Assembly (NCBI GenBank): GCA_028282845.1
Contig: JANQGY010000019.1
Span: forward strand, 62,001-126,000
Reading direction: 5' to 3'
Origin: a bacterium
Lineage (GTDB): Bacteria > Fidelibacterota > Marinisomatia > Marinisomatales > JAHJCW01
DNA: 64,000 nucleotides
The notes below the pieces were generated by a model that was not told the DNA's origin, made no database searches, and was given only the letters and a program-made list of their open reading frames with translations. Position 1 is the first letter of the stretch, and every line of letters starts with the position of its first letter. The translations under genes and the position numbers were made by a program. Shown here piece by piece: positions 45,515 through 53,854 of the stretch.

Positions 45515-46792
45515 TTACTTAGAAAGATATTCTTTTGCCATCCTTTCACCCTCTTCAATATCAACTTTTAGCAAAAGAATCCCTCCAATTATGAATAACA
45601 CCAAGATAGACAATACACCTATTCTAACATTTCCGGTAACTTTTGTGATATAACCCATCATTAGAGGGCCAAGTACAGCAGCAAATTTCCCAAGCATATT
45701 GTAAAATCCAAAAAATTCGGCAGATTTTTCCTTGGGAATTAATCGCGTATATAAACTTCTGCTCAATGCTTGGATTCCGCCTTGGAATAAGCCAATCATT
45801 GCAGCAAGCACAAAGAAATGCCATGTTTGGGTCATAAAATATCCGAGGAATGTGATTATTGCATAACCGGCTATCCCTGTCATGATGGCTTTTTTAAGAC
45901 CAACTTTATTGGAATATTTCACATATAATAATGTGCAGGGGAATGCAATGAACTGAACCATCAATAGAGCAATAATTAATGAACTGCTTTCAAATCCTAG
46001 CTCATCGCCTACCTTTATTGCCATCCTAACTATAGTATCAACTCCATCAATATAAAACCAATAAGCAAAGAGAAATATTCCAACAACTTTTAAATGTTTG
46101 ATATCTTTCAATGTGCCTAAAAGCTGTAGCCATCCTAATTTGACTGCGGAAAAAATACCTTTTTTGTCATAAATCTTAGGTTCTTCCACCCAAAGGAAAA
46201 TTGGTACCGAGAAAACCGCCCACCAAATTGCCACCGACAAGAATGATAATTTAATCGCTGTAACTTCATCGGGTATCCCGAAAATGTGCGGCATTTGGTA
46301 CATCAACACATTTATCAGGAAAAGTACGCCGCCTCCGATATATCCCAACCCGAAACCAAGCGACGAGACGTAATCAACCTTCTTTTTGGAGGCAACTCCG
46401 GGAAGTAGTGAATCATAAAATATATTACCTCCGGAGAATCCTACCGTTGCTAAAATATAGAACAGGGCAGCCAATTGCCATTGACCTTGTGCCACCATCC
46501 ACAATCCACCGGTCATTATGATACCCAAAAATGCAAAAGTAAAGAGAAATTTCTTTTTGGCTGTTCCCCGATCGGCAATCGCGCCTAAAAACGGGGCTAA
46601 GGCAGCTACAATAATAGAGGCGACCGAATTAGCTATTCCTAAATAATAAGTACTGATTGAAGCATCGGTTGCCGATGAATAATACTTGGAAAAGAATAAC
46701 GGGAAAAAACCTGCCATTACGGTTGTTGCAAAAGCGGAATTAGCCCAATCGTATAGCGCCCAACTGCGATAGGCTTTTTTGCTATCTATCAT
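45515..46792 (-). CDS. MFS transporter, UMF1/Atg22-like
   Basis: A 12-helix major-facilitator protein of 425 residues. The start SWALYDWANSAFATTVMAGF is the signature of the UMF1/Atg22 (vacuolar amino-acid effluxer-like) group. GAIADRGTAKKK in loop 2-3 is the MFS A-motif, and FQGGIQALSRSLYTRLIPK is also typical of the family. Substrates of bacterial members are not well defined; amino-acid efflux is the eukaryotic precedent. It is a stand-alone gene with its own terminator. Confidence 0.88.
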   Translation of the reverse strand: MIDSKKAYRSWALYDWANSAFATTVMAGFFPLFFSKYYSSATDASISTYYLGIANSVASIIVAALAPFLGAIADRGTAKKKFLFTFAFLGIIMTGGLWMVAQGQWQLAALFYILATVGFSGGNIFYDSLLPGVASKKKVDYVSSLGFGLGYIGGGVLFLINVLMYQMPHIFGIPDEVTAIKLSFLSVAIWWAVFSVPIFLWVEEPKIYDKKGIFSAVKLGWLQLLGTLKDIKHLKVVGIFLFAYWFYIDGVDTIVRMAIKVGDELGFESSSLIIALLMVQFIAFPCTLLYVKYSNKVGLKKAIMTGIAGYAIITFLGYFMTQTWHFFVLAAMIGLFQGGIQALSRSLYTRLIPKEKSAEFFGFYNMLGKFAAVLGPLMMGYITKVTGNVRIGVLSILVLFIIGGILLLKVDIEEGERMAKEYLSK

Positions 46793-47010
46793 ACACCCTC
46801 CGGTTTGGTTAGAACAATTAATAATCGGGCGAATTTACTACCAATTGTCTAACATTCAAGCTGCAATAAATATACAAATAATTCATTTAAGAATTTGTTC
46901 TGATAGAATTAATCCGATGCTTATATAGTTATTGAATTTTGCACATAAATTCAATAGCTTAAGTGGATAAATAGGTATTTTTATCACTATTTAAATACAG
47001 GGAGGAGAAA

Positions 47011-47676
47011 ATGAAAAGTATTTTCATATTTTTAATCACATCTGTCCTACTATTTTCACAAACAACCGAATCTCATAATAAGAAACTATTTGCAAAAGGT
47101 GCGTTTGTATTTGGACAGGGATTTGAAAATATAAAAGTCGGTGAAAAAGAATATGTTGATTCTGATAAGGAGAATGAGGATGTAGAGATAATGCCCGGTG
47201 GCGGATTTGGTGTTGAGGGGGTAATTGGATATGATATAACTAATGCACTCAGTCTCGAAGTATCTATTGGTACTCAGAACTCCGGTGAAATTATAGATGA
47301 TGATAAATTACAGTTCAAAAAAGCACTAATTAGAGCTACAGCTATATATAAAATCCAAACCGAAAAGAACTATACCCCCTATTTTGGTGCGGGGTTATCA
47401 ATGGTTATCTTGGCAAAATACCATGACGATACATCCGCAGGTGATTATGAAGTAACATATAATAATCCAACCGGATTACACGTACTCGGAGGAGCAGAAT
47501 GGAAAACAGCAAATTCTCCACTGTTCTTCTATGGTGAAGCTAGGGTTTTAATTCTTGGTGAATTTGAATATGACGAATCAGATTTTGGTGAGTTGATATT
47601 AGAAAAAATTGGTATGGATAAAATGACGGCAAATGGAATTCAATTTAGTTTTGGAATTGGATATTATATTAACTAG
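47011..47676 (+). CDS. Outer-membrane beta-barrel protein
   Basis: 221 residues with a signal peptide (1-17, ending LFSQ) and alternating hydrophobic strands typical of a small porin-like barrel. Glycine-rich strand segments such as GGGFGVEGVIGYDITNALSL and a C-terminal strand ending FSFGIGYYIN (aromatic-X terminus) fit BamA-dependent insertion. A strong ribosome site (GGGAGGAGAAA) precedes the ATG. Function unknown. Two small lipoprotein genes follow. Confidence 0.8.
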   Translation: MKSIFIFLITSVLLFSQTTESHNKKLFAKGAFVFGQGFENIKVGEKEYVDSDKENEDVEIMPGGGFGVEGVIGYDITNALSLEVSIGTQNSGEIIDDDKLQFKKALIRATAIYKIQTEKNYTPYFGAGLSMVILAKYHDDTSAGDYEVTYNNPTGLHVLGGAEWKTANSPLFFYGEARVLILGEFEYDESDFGELILEKIGMDKMTANGIQFSFGIGYYIN

Positions 47677-47709
47677 CACTTCAAATATCACATAAATAAT
47701 TAAATTAAT

Positions 47710-48105
47710 ATGAAACGCATAATTCCAATGTTAATGTTCTTACTGATTATTAGTTGCAAAAACTCAACCTCATCAGAATCAAATGTAGATGTTACGTGGA
47801 GTGGCAATATGTATACTTACCGATACGGATCTAATCCCGGAGGCACTTGGTATGTTAAATTCATTGTAACGAGTGGTAGTGGGGACGCAACCTTCAAATT
47901 ATATCGTGATGGTGATAAAAAGAATACTGAAGTAGTTACTGTCGAAGAAGGGGAAACTTATTCCATTAGTGTCACTATAAGTACCAGCAGTTGTGCGGGA
48001 CAGGGTACCAATACTTTAACAATTAAAACATCCTCATGCGATGATGACATAAGCTTACGAACAAGTTGCTCACCAGTTACACATGGAGATATGAATATTG
48101 ACTAA
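47710..48105 (+). CDS. Small lipoprotein, unknown
   Basis: 131 residues. The leader MKRIIPMLMFLLIISC gives a lipobox Cys16. The mature part is a Ser/Thr-rich beta domain with four further cysteines (SSCAGQG, SSCDDD, RTSC), which may form disulfides in the periplasm. The pattern WSGNMYTYRY...TWYVKFIVTSGSGD looks like a carbohydrate-binding-like or Ig-like sandwich, but no family can be assigned. It follows the barrel gene by 33 bases. Confidence 0.7.
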   Translation: MKRIIPMLMFLLIISCKNSTSSESNVDVTWSGNMYTYRYGSNPGGTWYVKFIVTSGSGDATFKLYRDGDKKNTEVVTVEEGETYSISVTISTSSCAGQGTNTLTIKTSSCDDDISLRTSCSPVTHGDMNID

Positions 48106-48155
48106 TATTATATCAACATTAAATTGTATAATTGTTCAATCAATACGGAGGAAAT

Positions 48156-48500
48156 ATGAGTATTAGAATACGAACAATATCTCTATTTTTTGCAGTTGGA
48201 TTAATTGCCTGCGGTGGAAACTATTCTACGGAAATTAAAAAAGATATAATTGGAATTTGGGAATCAAATGATAAAAGTCTGACTTTAGAATTTACAGCAG
48301 ATGGTAAAGTAAATTCTGTTATTAAACAAGATGGTTTTACCAATGAGTCTTCCTCTGATCTGATTTTTATGGATGAATCTAATATATTAGGTGTTTGGGA
48401 GTTTAATCTTCAACTTTGGAACGTCCAAATAAGGGGCAATAAAATGAACCTTACCAGTGCCAATGGTGATAAATTAAAATTGTCGAAAGTTTCTGATTGA
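48156..48500 (+). CDS. Small lipoprotein, lipocalin/DUF-like
   Basis: 114 residues from the ATG with the ribosome site GGAGGA five bases ahead. A TTG 24 bases earlier is rejected for lack of such a site. The leader SLFFAVGLIAC gives the lipobox. The mature body has IGIWESNDKSLTLEFTADGK and LGVWEFNLQLWN, repeated I/LGxWE segments seen in small lipocalin-like DUF families. The third gene of a probable envelope operon. Confidence 0.7.
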   Translation: MSIRIRTISLFFAVGLIACGGNYSTEIKKDIIGIWESNDKSLTLEFTADGKVNSVIKQDGFTNESSSDLIFMDESNILGVWEFNLQLWNVQIRGNKMNLTSANGDKLKLSKVSD

Positions 48501-48511
48501 TAAGTCTCTAA

Positions 48512-49003
48512 CTAAAAGAGACCTCGGGCTGCATTAATCATTAGCAGTAAAATCAAGGTTATTACTGCAAGTCCAAATCTTGGCACTACCTTTAATTTGA
48601 GGTAAACATCATCTATCATTGTATCATCACCTTCTTCACCAATTTTGATTTTCTTAATTAAACGATTTTCGATGAAAAAATGAAAAGTAGTTAGTAGTAG
48701 TCCTAAACTTCCACCAATTAATATTGACAACCCCCACCTTCCATTCAATAAATTGCTCAGATCGGCATCAGTCAAAGATATAACAAGATGGATGCCAGTC
48801 AATACGGCAATAATTGACAAATGCGACGCCAGTTTAAAAATCTTGGGAAATATTGTTGTGATAAATTTATTGCGTACCACTGAATCGAACTTTGGTAGAG
48901 AAGGAATCAATATAAAATTAATTACCACAACTTGTCCAAACCATGCTGTCCCAGAAACGACGTGTAACGTACGCATAATAGTATTTATATCCACAGATTG
49001 CAC
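48512..49003 (-). CDS. CopD-like four-helix membrane protein
   Basis: 163 residues with four membrane segments (about 8-30, 50-70, 88-108 and 138-160). The start TIMRTLHVVSGTAWFGQVVV has the His and Trp of the DUF2269/CopD-like family, and TGIHLVISL gives a second His. Such proteins are loosely linked to copper or haem. It is convergent with the lipoprotein gene. The 259-base space to the divergent selenoprotein candidate should hold two promoters. Confidence 0.7.
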   Translation of the reverse strand: MQSVDINTIMRTLHVVSGTAWFGQVVVINFILIPSLPKFDSVVRNKFITTIFPKIFKLASHLSIIAVLTGIHLVISLTDADLSNLLNGRWGLSILIGGSLGLLLTTFHFFIENRLIKKIKIGEEGDDTMIDDVYLKLKVVPRFGLAVITLILLLMINAARGLF

Positions 49004-49262
49004 TTCTCCATTAAATTAATGTTACATTTTAAACGAGCTAATTTTAATTTAGTTTATTAAAATACTCCAATCGATTAACTACCCCTTTCAGTTGCCTGCA
49101 AAAGCTATATTTCTTTGTCGAATGTATATAGAGAATACTATATATAAAAACAATAATAATAATGGTTTAAAAGATGTTATTATCTTATAAAAATAATTAA
49201 ATAAAATTGGATTTGTCATTCTTAAGACAGTATTACAATACTTAGTGTCAATAATATTTTTT

Positions 49263-51269
49263 ATGAAAAATAAAGCGATAATACTAATTCTTCTATTTTT
49301 ATTAAATGGATTTGCGTCATCTAAAAATCTCTCAATTCTGAAAAAAGTAGATATGCTAAATAGTGAACTCTTAGATATTTATATTCATGGTGATCACGCA
49401 TATATCCCCGGAGGATTGGGCGGTTTAAATATTTTGGATATTTCAAATCCAAATGACGTTAGTGTTCTTGGTAATTATTATGCAACAAATTGTGCTTGGG
49501 GTAGGCTCTATACATGGTCGGTGCATGATAATTATGCTTATGGCACAGGGAGAGAATGCGGCATTGAAATAATAAATATATCGAACAAATCGAATCCCTA
49601 TTTTGTCTGGAATATTGGTAGTACTGGAATTAGATATGAACATTCCGAGGTACATAACAACTATTTATACACTGCTAGACATCAGGCAGGCGTTGAAATC
49701 TTTAGCTTGGCAGAACCGGCTTATCCTAACTCTATTAATGTAATTAACACGCACAATGCTTGGGCCGTTTTACCTTTTGCCCATTATTTATATGTTGCCG
49801 ATGGAAGTCAGGGCATTAAAATATTCAATATCGGTAATCCTCAATCAGTATCGGAGGTAGCTTCCGCTTTAACAACGGGTAGTGCAAGAGACCTTGCAAT
49901 AAAAGATAATTATTTATTTGTTGCTGTTGGTTCAAAAGGTGTTGATATGTTTGATATCTCTGATCCAGAACAGCCGTTACTAATATCAAATTACAATACA
50001 ACAGGTTTTGCAACTAGAATATCTAGTAATGATTCCTTAGTTGTCGTATCTGATTGGGATGATATTGAAGTTTTAGGTTTCACATCCGGTGAATTGAAAC
50101 TAAAAGGATTTAAAAACACCGGAGGCAGAAGCATGGCGATTGCCATTAAAGATGATATTATATTTTCTGCAGAATGGTTTGATTTTTATATTTTCAAATA
50201 TGGCCAAATTCAAGGCCCGGACATTGATTTTTCTGATAGAAAGATTGAGTTTTCCAGAACTAAATCAGGCGAGGAAAAAACTCAATCATTTTTTATATCA
50301 AATAACGGGGCTGCGGATTTAAATATAACAAATATAGATTATCTTAATGCCGATTTTACCATTGCTTTAGACAAAACTATAATAAATCCCGGTGAGACCA
50401 TTGAAACTGTAGTTACATACTCACCAAATTATAGTTGGAGTGATAATTTAATTATTCATTCTAATGATGAAGATGAATCTGCTGAATCAATTAGACTTCA
50501 GGGAAATTTTCTATATGGACCTATGCCAGGTGATCCAGCACCGGATTTTACTCTACCGGGAATTTCTATAGAAACAAATTATGTTAGTCTAAAATCGTTA
50601 AAGGGTAATCCCTCTGTAATTGCCTTTTTTACTGCGTGGTGACCGGTTTGTGCTCCGGAGTTTTCGGATATCCAAGTTTCAATTTGGGAAGAATATAAAT
50701 CCAAAGGATTACAAGTTGTTGGTATATCTAATGAACCTATTCAGGTAATCAACGATTTCATCGAAGATCAAGGAATCACGTTTACTGTTTTGCAAGATGT
50801 TAATGAAATATATCGGCATTATAATATCCCGGGTAATCAATCACCATATCCAAGAGATTTTATACTTGACAGTAATGGTATTGTTAGGTTTGCGAGCACC
50901 GAGTATGACCCGGGAGCCATGATTCATATAATTGAGTCACTACTTGATGACACAACTGTTTCAACTATTGACACTAAGACAATTCCGAAAAATTTTCAGT
51001 TAAAACAAATTTTCCCAAATCCGTTTAATTCCAACGTAAATATTAAATTCTCAGTTGACAAAAACAAAAATGTCAGTCTGAAAATTTATAATATTAATGG
51101 AAATCTGATAAAAACTTTGATCTTAAACAAGAGTTTTAGCCCAGGTAATTATGAAAGCTTTTGGGATGGTTTAGGTAATAATGGTAAAATTCAAACTTCA
51201 GGAATATATATAATTCAGCTATCTGATGGGAAGTCTATAGATATTAAAAAATTAGTATTAGCAAAATAA
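49263..51269 (+). CDS. Putative secreted selenoprotein: LVIVD propeller, anchor-D domain, redoxin and T9SS sorting domain
   Basis: A single frame of 668 residues if the UGA at 50,640 is read as selenocysteine (residue 460). The ATG at 49,263 starts a signal peptide (IILILLFLLNGFASS); a GTG 18 bases earlier is unlikely. The domains in order are LVIVD-type propeller repeats (for example GLGGLNILDISNPND, GSKGVDMFDISDPEQP; about 25-300), a choice-of-anchor-D domain (about 300-415), a redoxin/TlpA domain (GDPAPDFTLPG...; about 420-575), and a sorting domain with IFPNPFNSNV and the KKLVLAK end. The active-site motif is FFTAW-U-PVCAPEF, so the first Cys of WCxxC is the UGA and the second is Cys463. 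Without recoding the gene is cut into 459- and 159-residue pieces. A nonsense mutation is the main alternative. Confidence 0.72.
50640..50642 (+). other. In-frame UGA, probable selenocysteine codon
   Basis: TGG-TGA-CCG-GTT-TGT codes Trp-(UGA)-Pro-Val-Cys, the exact thioredoxin active-site spacing. The frame is open for 208 codons downstream, and those codons encode redoxin and sorting-domain sequence, so selection has kept them. Confidence 0.7.
50643..50673 (+). promoter_or_regulatory. Candidate bacterial SECIS hairpin
   Basis: TCCG (50,654-50,657) pairs with CGGA (50,665-50,668) around the loop GAGTTTT, whose first base is a G 16 bases after the UGA. A weaker outer stem, GG (50,645) with CC (50,672), may extend it. 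Loop size, leading G and distance all fall in the range described for bacterial SECIS elements. An alternative fold pairs CCGG at 50,643 with CCGG at 50,655. Confidence 0.45.
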
Positions 51270-51298
51270 CATGACAATTAAAAGATCTACTACAACTT

Positions 51299-51319
51299 AG
51301 CTATGTTAAAATAGCTTTT
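51299..51319 (+). terminator. Weak terminator after the redoxin gene
   Basis: AGCTA-TGTTAAAA-TAGCT followed by TTTA. The stem has only five base pairs, so confidence is low, but it lies 30 bases beyond the stop codon. Confidence 0.35.
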
Positions 51320-51368
51320 ACCAATCGGGTATATACTAAATGGTTTTTAAACATAAAACATTTCAATG

Positions 51369-51441
<73 letters not shown>

Positions 51442-51502
51442 ATTTTTTAACTAAAAAAGTGCGCCAAATTTAATAATTCAAATCGGTACTGACAACTATC
51501 GC

Positions 51503-53686
51503 CTATAAATTTTCCTTAAAATAGTTAGTTATTCTCGTCCACAAATGAAAAGTTGTATTACCGCCATAAATACCATGATTGCGATTCGCATAAGTCAGAA
51601 AATCAGCATGCTTGTCAAATTTTACTAATTCATCCATCAATTGGGTCGCATGCTGCGAATGAACATTATCGTCACCGGTGCCGTGTATAATCAACAGTTT
51701 CCCCTCTAATTTACTGACGTGAGTTAGAACGTTTGCATTTTTATATCCGTCCGGATTTTCATTCAGCAATCCCATATATCTTTCAGTCCATATTGTATCA
51801 TATAGTTTCAGATCATAGTTACCTGCTACAGACACACCCACTTTAAAATTCGGGGCTCCCACCGTCATACACAATGCCGTCATATATCCTCCGCCACTCC
51901 ATCCCCAAATACCAATCCTATCTCCATCTACATAGGGCAATGACTTGAGATATTTTGCACCTTCGACTTGGTCAATTGCCACCCATTTACCGATATCCTT
52001 ATACGACAAGTATTTGAATTCTGTACCCCGGCCACCTGTGCCCCGCGGATCAATCGAAAAAGTAATGTATCCTTCTTGATTCATATACTTATCCCATAAT
52101 CCTCTGCCCATTCTATTTGCTACAACTTGACTGCCAGGTCCTGAATAACCATATACTACTACCGGATATTTTTTGTTAGGATTAAAATCGCGCGGGAGAG
52201 TTATCATTGCGTTCAAAAGTGTACCATCATCCGATGTTGGAACTTGGATAAATTTTGTTTCTCTGAAACCATATTCTGCAAATTGCTCAATATCAGTTAT
52301 TGATAAATCACGTATTTTTATTCCATTTGACTTATACAATTCATAGCCAAGCGGTTGCTTAGCTGAAGAATATGAATCAATATAATAATTCTTTGATGGA
52401 GAAAAATATATTCTATGCCATCCGGGTTCTTTGGTCAATAACTTTAAATCTGATCCGCCAAAATTAATCGAATACAGCCTTGATTCTATAACAGATGCCT
52501 TTTTACCATTAAAATAAATAATACTATTCTCTTCGTCCAGATCAGTAATGCCTGATACTTCCCAGTCACCCTTTGTAACTTGTCTAATCAATTTTCCATC
52601 AATATCAAAATGATAAATATGATTATAACCTGATCGTTCAGATAATGTTATAAAACTACCATCATTTAAATAGAATACATCGTTAGTTAATCTAACCCAA
52701 GCCTCGCTTCTATCTTCCCAAAATTTTTGACCTTTCCCTTTGGCAATATTGAATCTAACGAATTCCATTCTATTTTGATGCCGATTAACACGCGTTACGA
52801 TCAACTCCTGCTTACCACTTCTGCCTTGCTCAGGTGTCAGCCAGGTCATCCTTGGGTGATACATTTCTTCTTTGGATGACAAATCAAGCCATTTAGTTTT
52901 CCTAGTTTTAATATTGATAATACCGATATCTAAAACCGGATTGTCTTCCCCAACTTTCGGATAATGGTGATATTTAACTTCCGGATAGGTTTTTAACTCA
53001 TCAATCATGGGAAATTGTTTAACAGTCGTTTGATCCTCTCTTACGAATGCAAGATACTTATTGTCAGGTGACCAACGGTAGGCATCATAAGAACTGAATT
53101 CTTCTTCATAGACCCAACCAAAATGACCATTTAGAATGTTGAATGATCCATCTTCCGTCAATTGAATTTCCTTTCCGCTATCAACTTGATAAACATATAA
53201 ATTATTATCCTCTCTCAAATATGCAAGGCTACTCCCATTTGGAGAAAATTTAACATTTCTCAATTTAGTACCGCCTGCTAACCGAACAATTTCTTCAGTT
53301 ATTAAATCAAAGATATAATAAATTGCTTTGCGTGAATGACGCCAAATGCGTTCCCGTTCGGTGGCTAACAAAATTTTGTGCCCCTTTGGGTGGATTGTAT
53401 AATCATCAACTCCTAATGAATAATCCCCAAATTTGAATTTGTCTCCTGAAATAAATAATGTTGTATCCCCTTTTACTAAATCATAAGAGTATAATGACTT
53501 TGCATTAATTGAGGTATCCATTTTGAAAAACAAATAAACATCTTGATCAGGCAGCCATTTCCATTTACCAAGAGAAGCATATTTGAATGCTGATTTCTTA
53601 AATACATCTTCTAAGGTCAGATCTTTATATTGACCAAAAGCAGTAGATAACAATACTAAAATTAACGATAACCTCAATTTCTTCAT
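51503..53686 (-). CDS. Dipeptidyl peptidase IV family protein (S9B)
   Basis: A secreted prolyl-type serine peptidase of 727 residues. The signal peptide ends at about residue 18 (STAFGQ). Residues about 40-470 form the eight-blade propeller. The C-terminal hydrolase has the catalytic triad in GIWGWSGGGYMT (Ser about 597), HGTGDDNVHSQ (Asp about 672) and YANRNHGIYGG (His about 704). The EEEFSSYDAYRWS stretch matches the Glu-Glu motif that binds the N-terminus of substrates. It releases X-Pro dipeptides. A separate transcription unit, just downstream of the tRNA-Ala gene. Confidence 0.95.
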   Translation of the reverse strand: MKKLRLSLILVLLSTAFGQYKDLTLEDVFKKSAFKYASLGKWKWLPDQDVYLFFKMDTSINAKSLYSYDLVKGDTTLFISGDKFKFGDYSLGVDDYTIHPKGHKILLATERERIWRHSRKAIYYIFDLITEEIVRLAGGTKLRNVKFSPNGSSLAYLREDNNLYVYQVDSGKEIQLTEDGSFNILNGHFGWVYEEEFSSYDAYRWSPDNKYLAFVREDQTTVKQFPMIDELKTYPEVKYHHYPKVGEDNPVLDIGIINIKTRKTKWLDLSSKEEMYHPRMTWLTPEQGRSGKQELIVTRVNRHQNRMEFVRFNIAKGKGQKFWEDRSEAWVRLTNDVFYLNDGSFITLSERSGYNHIYHFDIDGKLIRQVTKGDWEVSGITDLDEENSIIYFNGKKASVIESRLYSINFGGSDLKLLTKEPGWHRIYFSPSKNYYIDSYSSAKQPLGYELYKSNGIKIRDLSITDIEQFAEYGFRETKFIQVPTSDDGTLLNAMITLPRDFNPNKKYPVVVYGYSGPGSQVVANRMGRGLWDKYMNQEGYITFSIDPRGTGGRGTEFKYLSYKDIGKWVAIDQVEGAKYLKSLPYVDGDRIGIWGWSGGGYMTALCMTVGAPNFKVGVSVAGNYDLKLYDTIWTERYMGLLNENPDGYKNANVLTHVSKLEGKLLIIHGTGDDNVHSQHATQLMDELVKFDKHADFLTYANRNHGIYGGNTTFHLWTRITNYFKENL

Positions 53687-53854
53687 TTTTAAGTCCTTCT
53701 ATACTTTTTAAAAGTTACTATTCATCTCTTTAATATTTCAACTAAACATCAATATCAATTGTAGTTATAATTCTAAGAATATCTTACTTTGCGTAAGGAC
53801 AGGCAATTGTCTAAATTTGCTCCCTATATTTAACATAATTTAAAAAGGAATAAA

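Noticed and set aside
49245..50642. A truncated 465-residue protein ending at the UGA, with a separate gene at 50,790-51,269
   Set aside because: The stretch between the UGA and 50,790 encodes the rest of the redoxin active site in the same frame, and the second piece has no independent ribosome site or leader. One recoded gene explains both better.
50640..50642. UGA read as tryptophan (alternative genetic code)
   Set aside because: UGA ends several intact genes here, for example phzF and the 190-residue gene at 23,642-23,644, so the code is standard.
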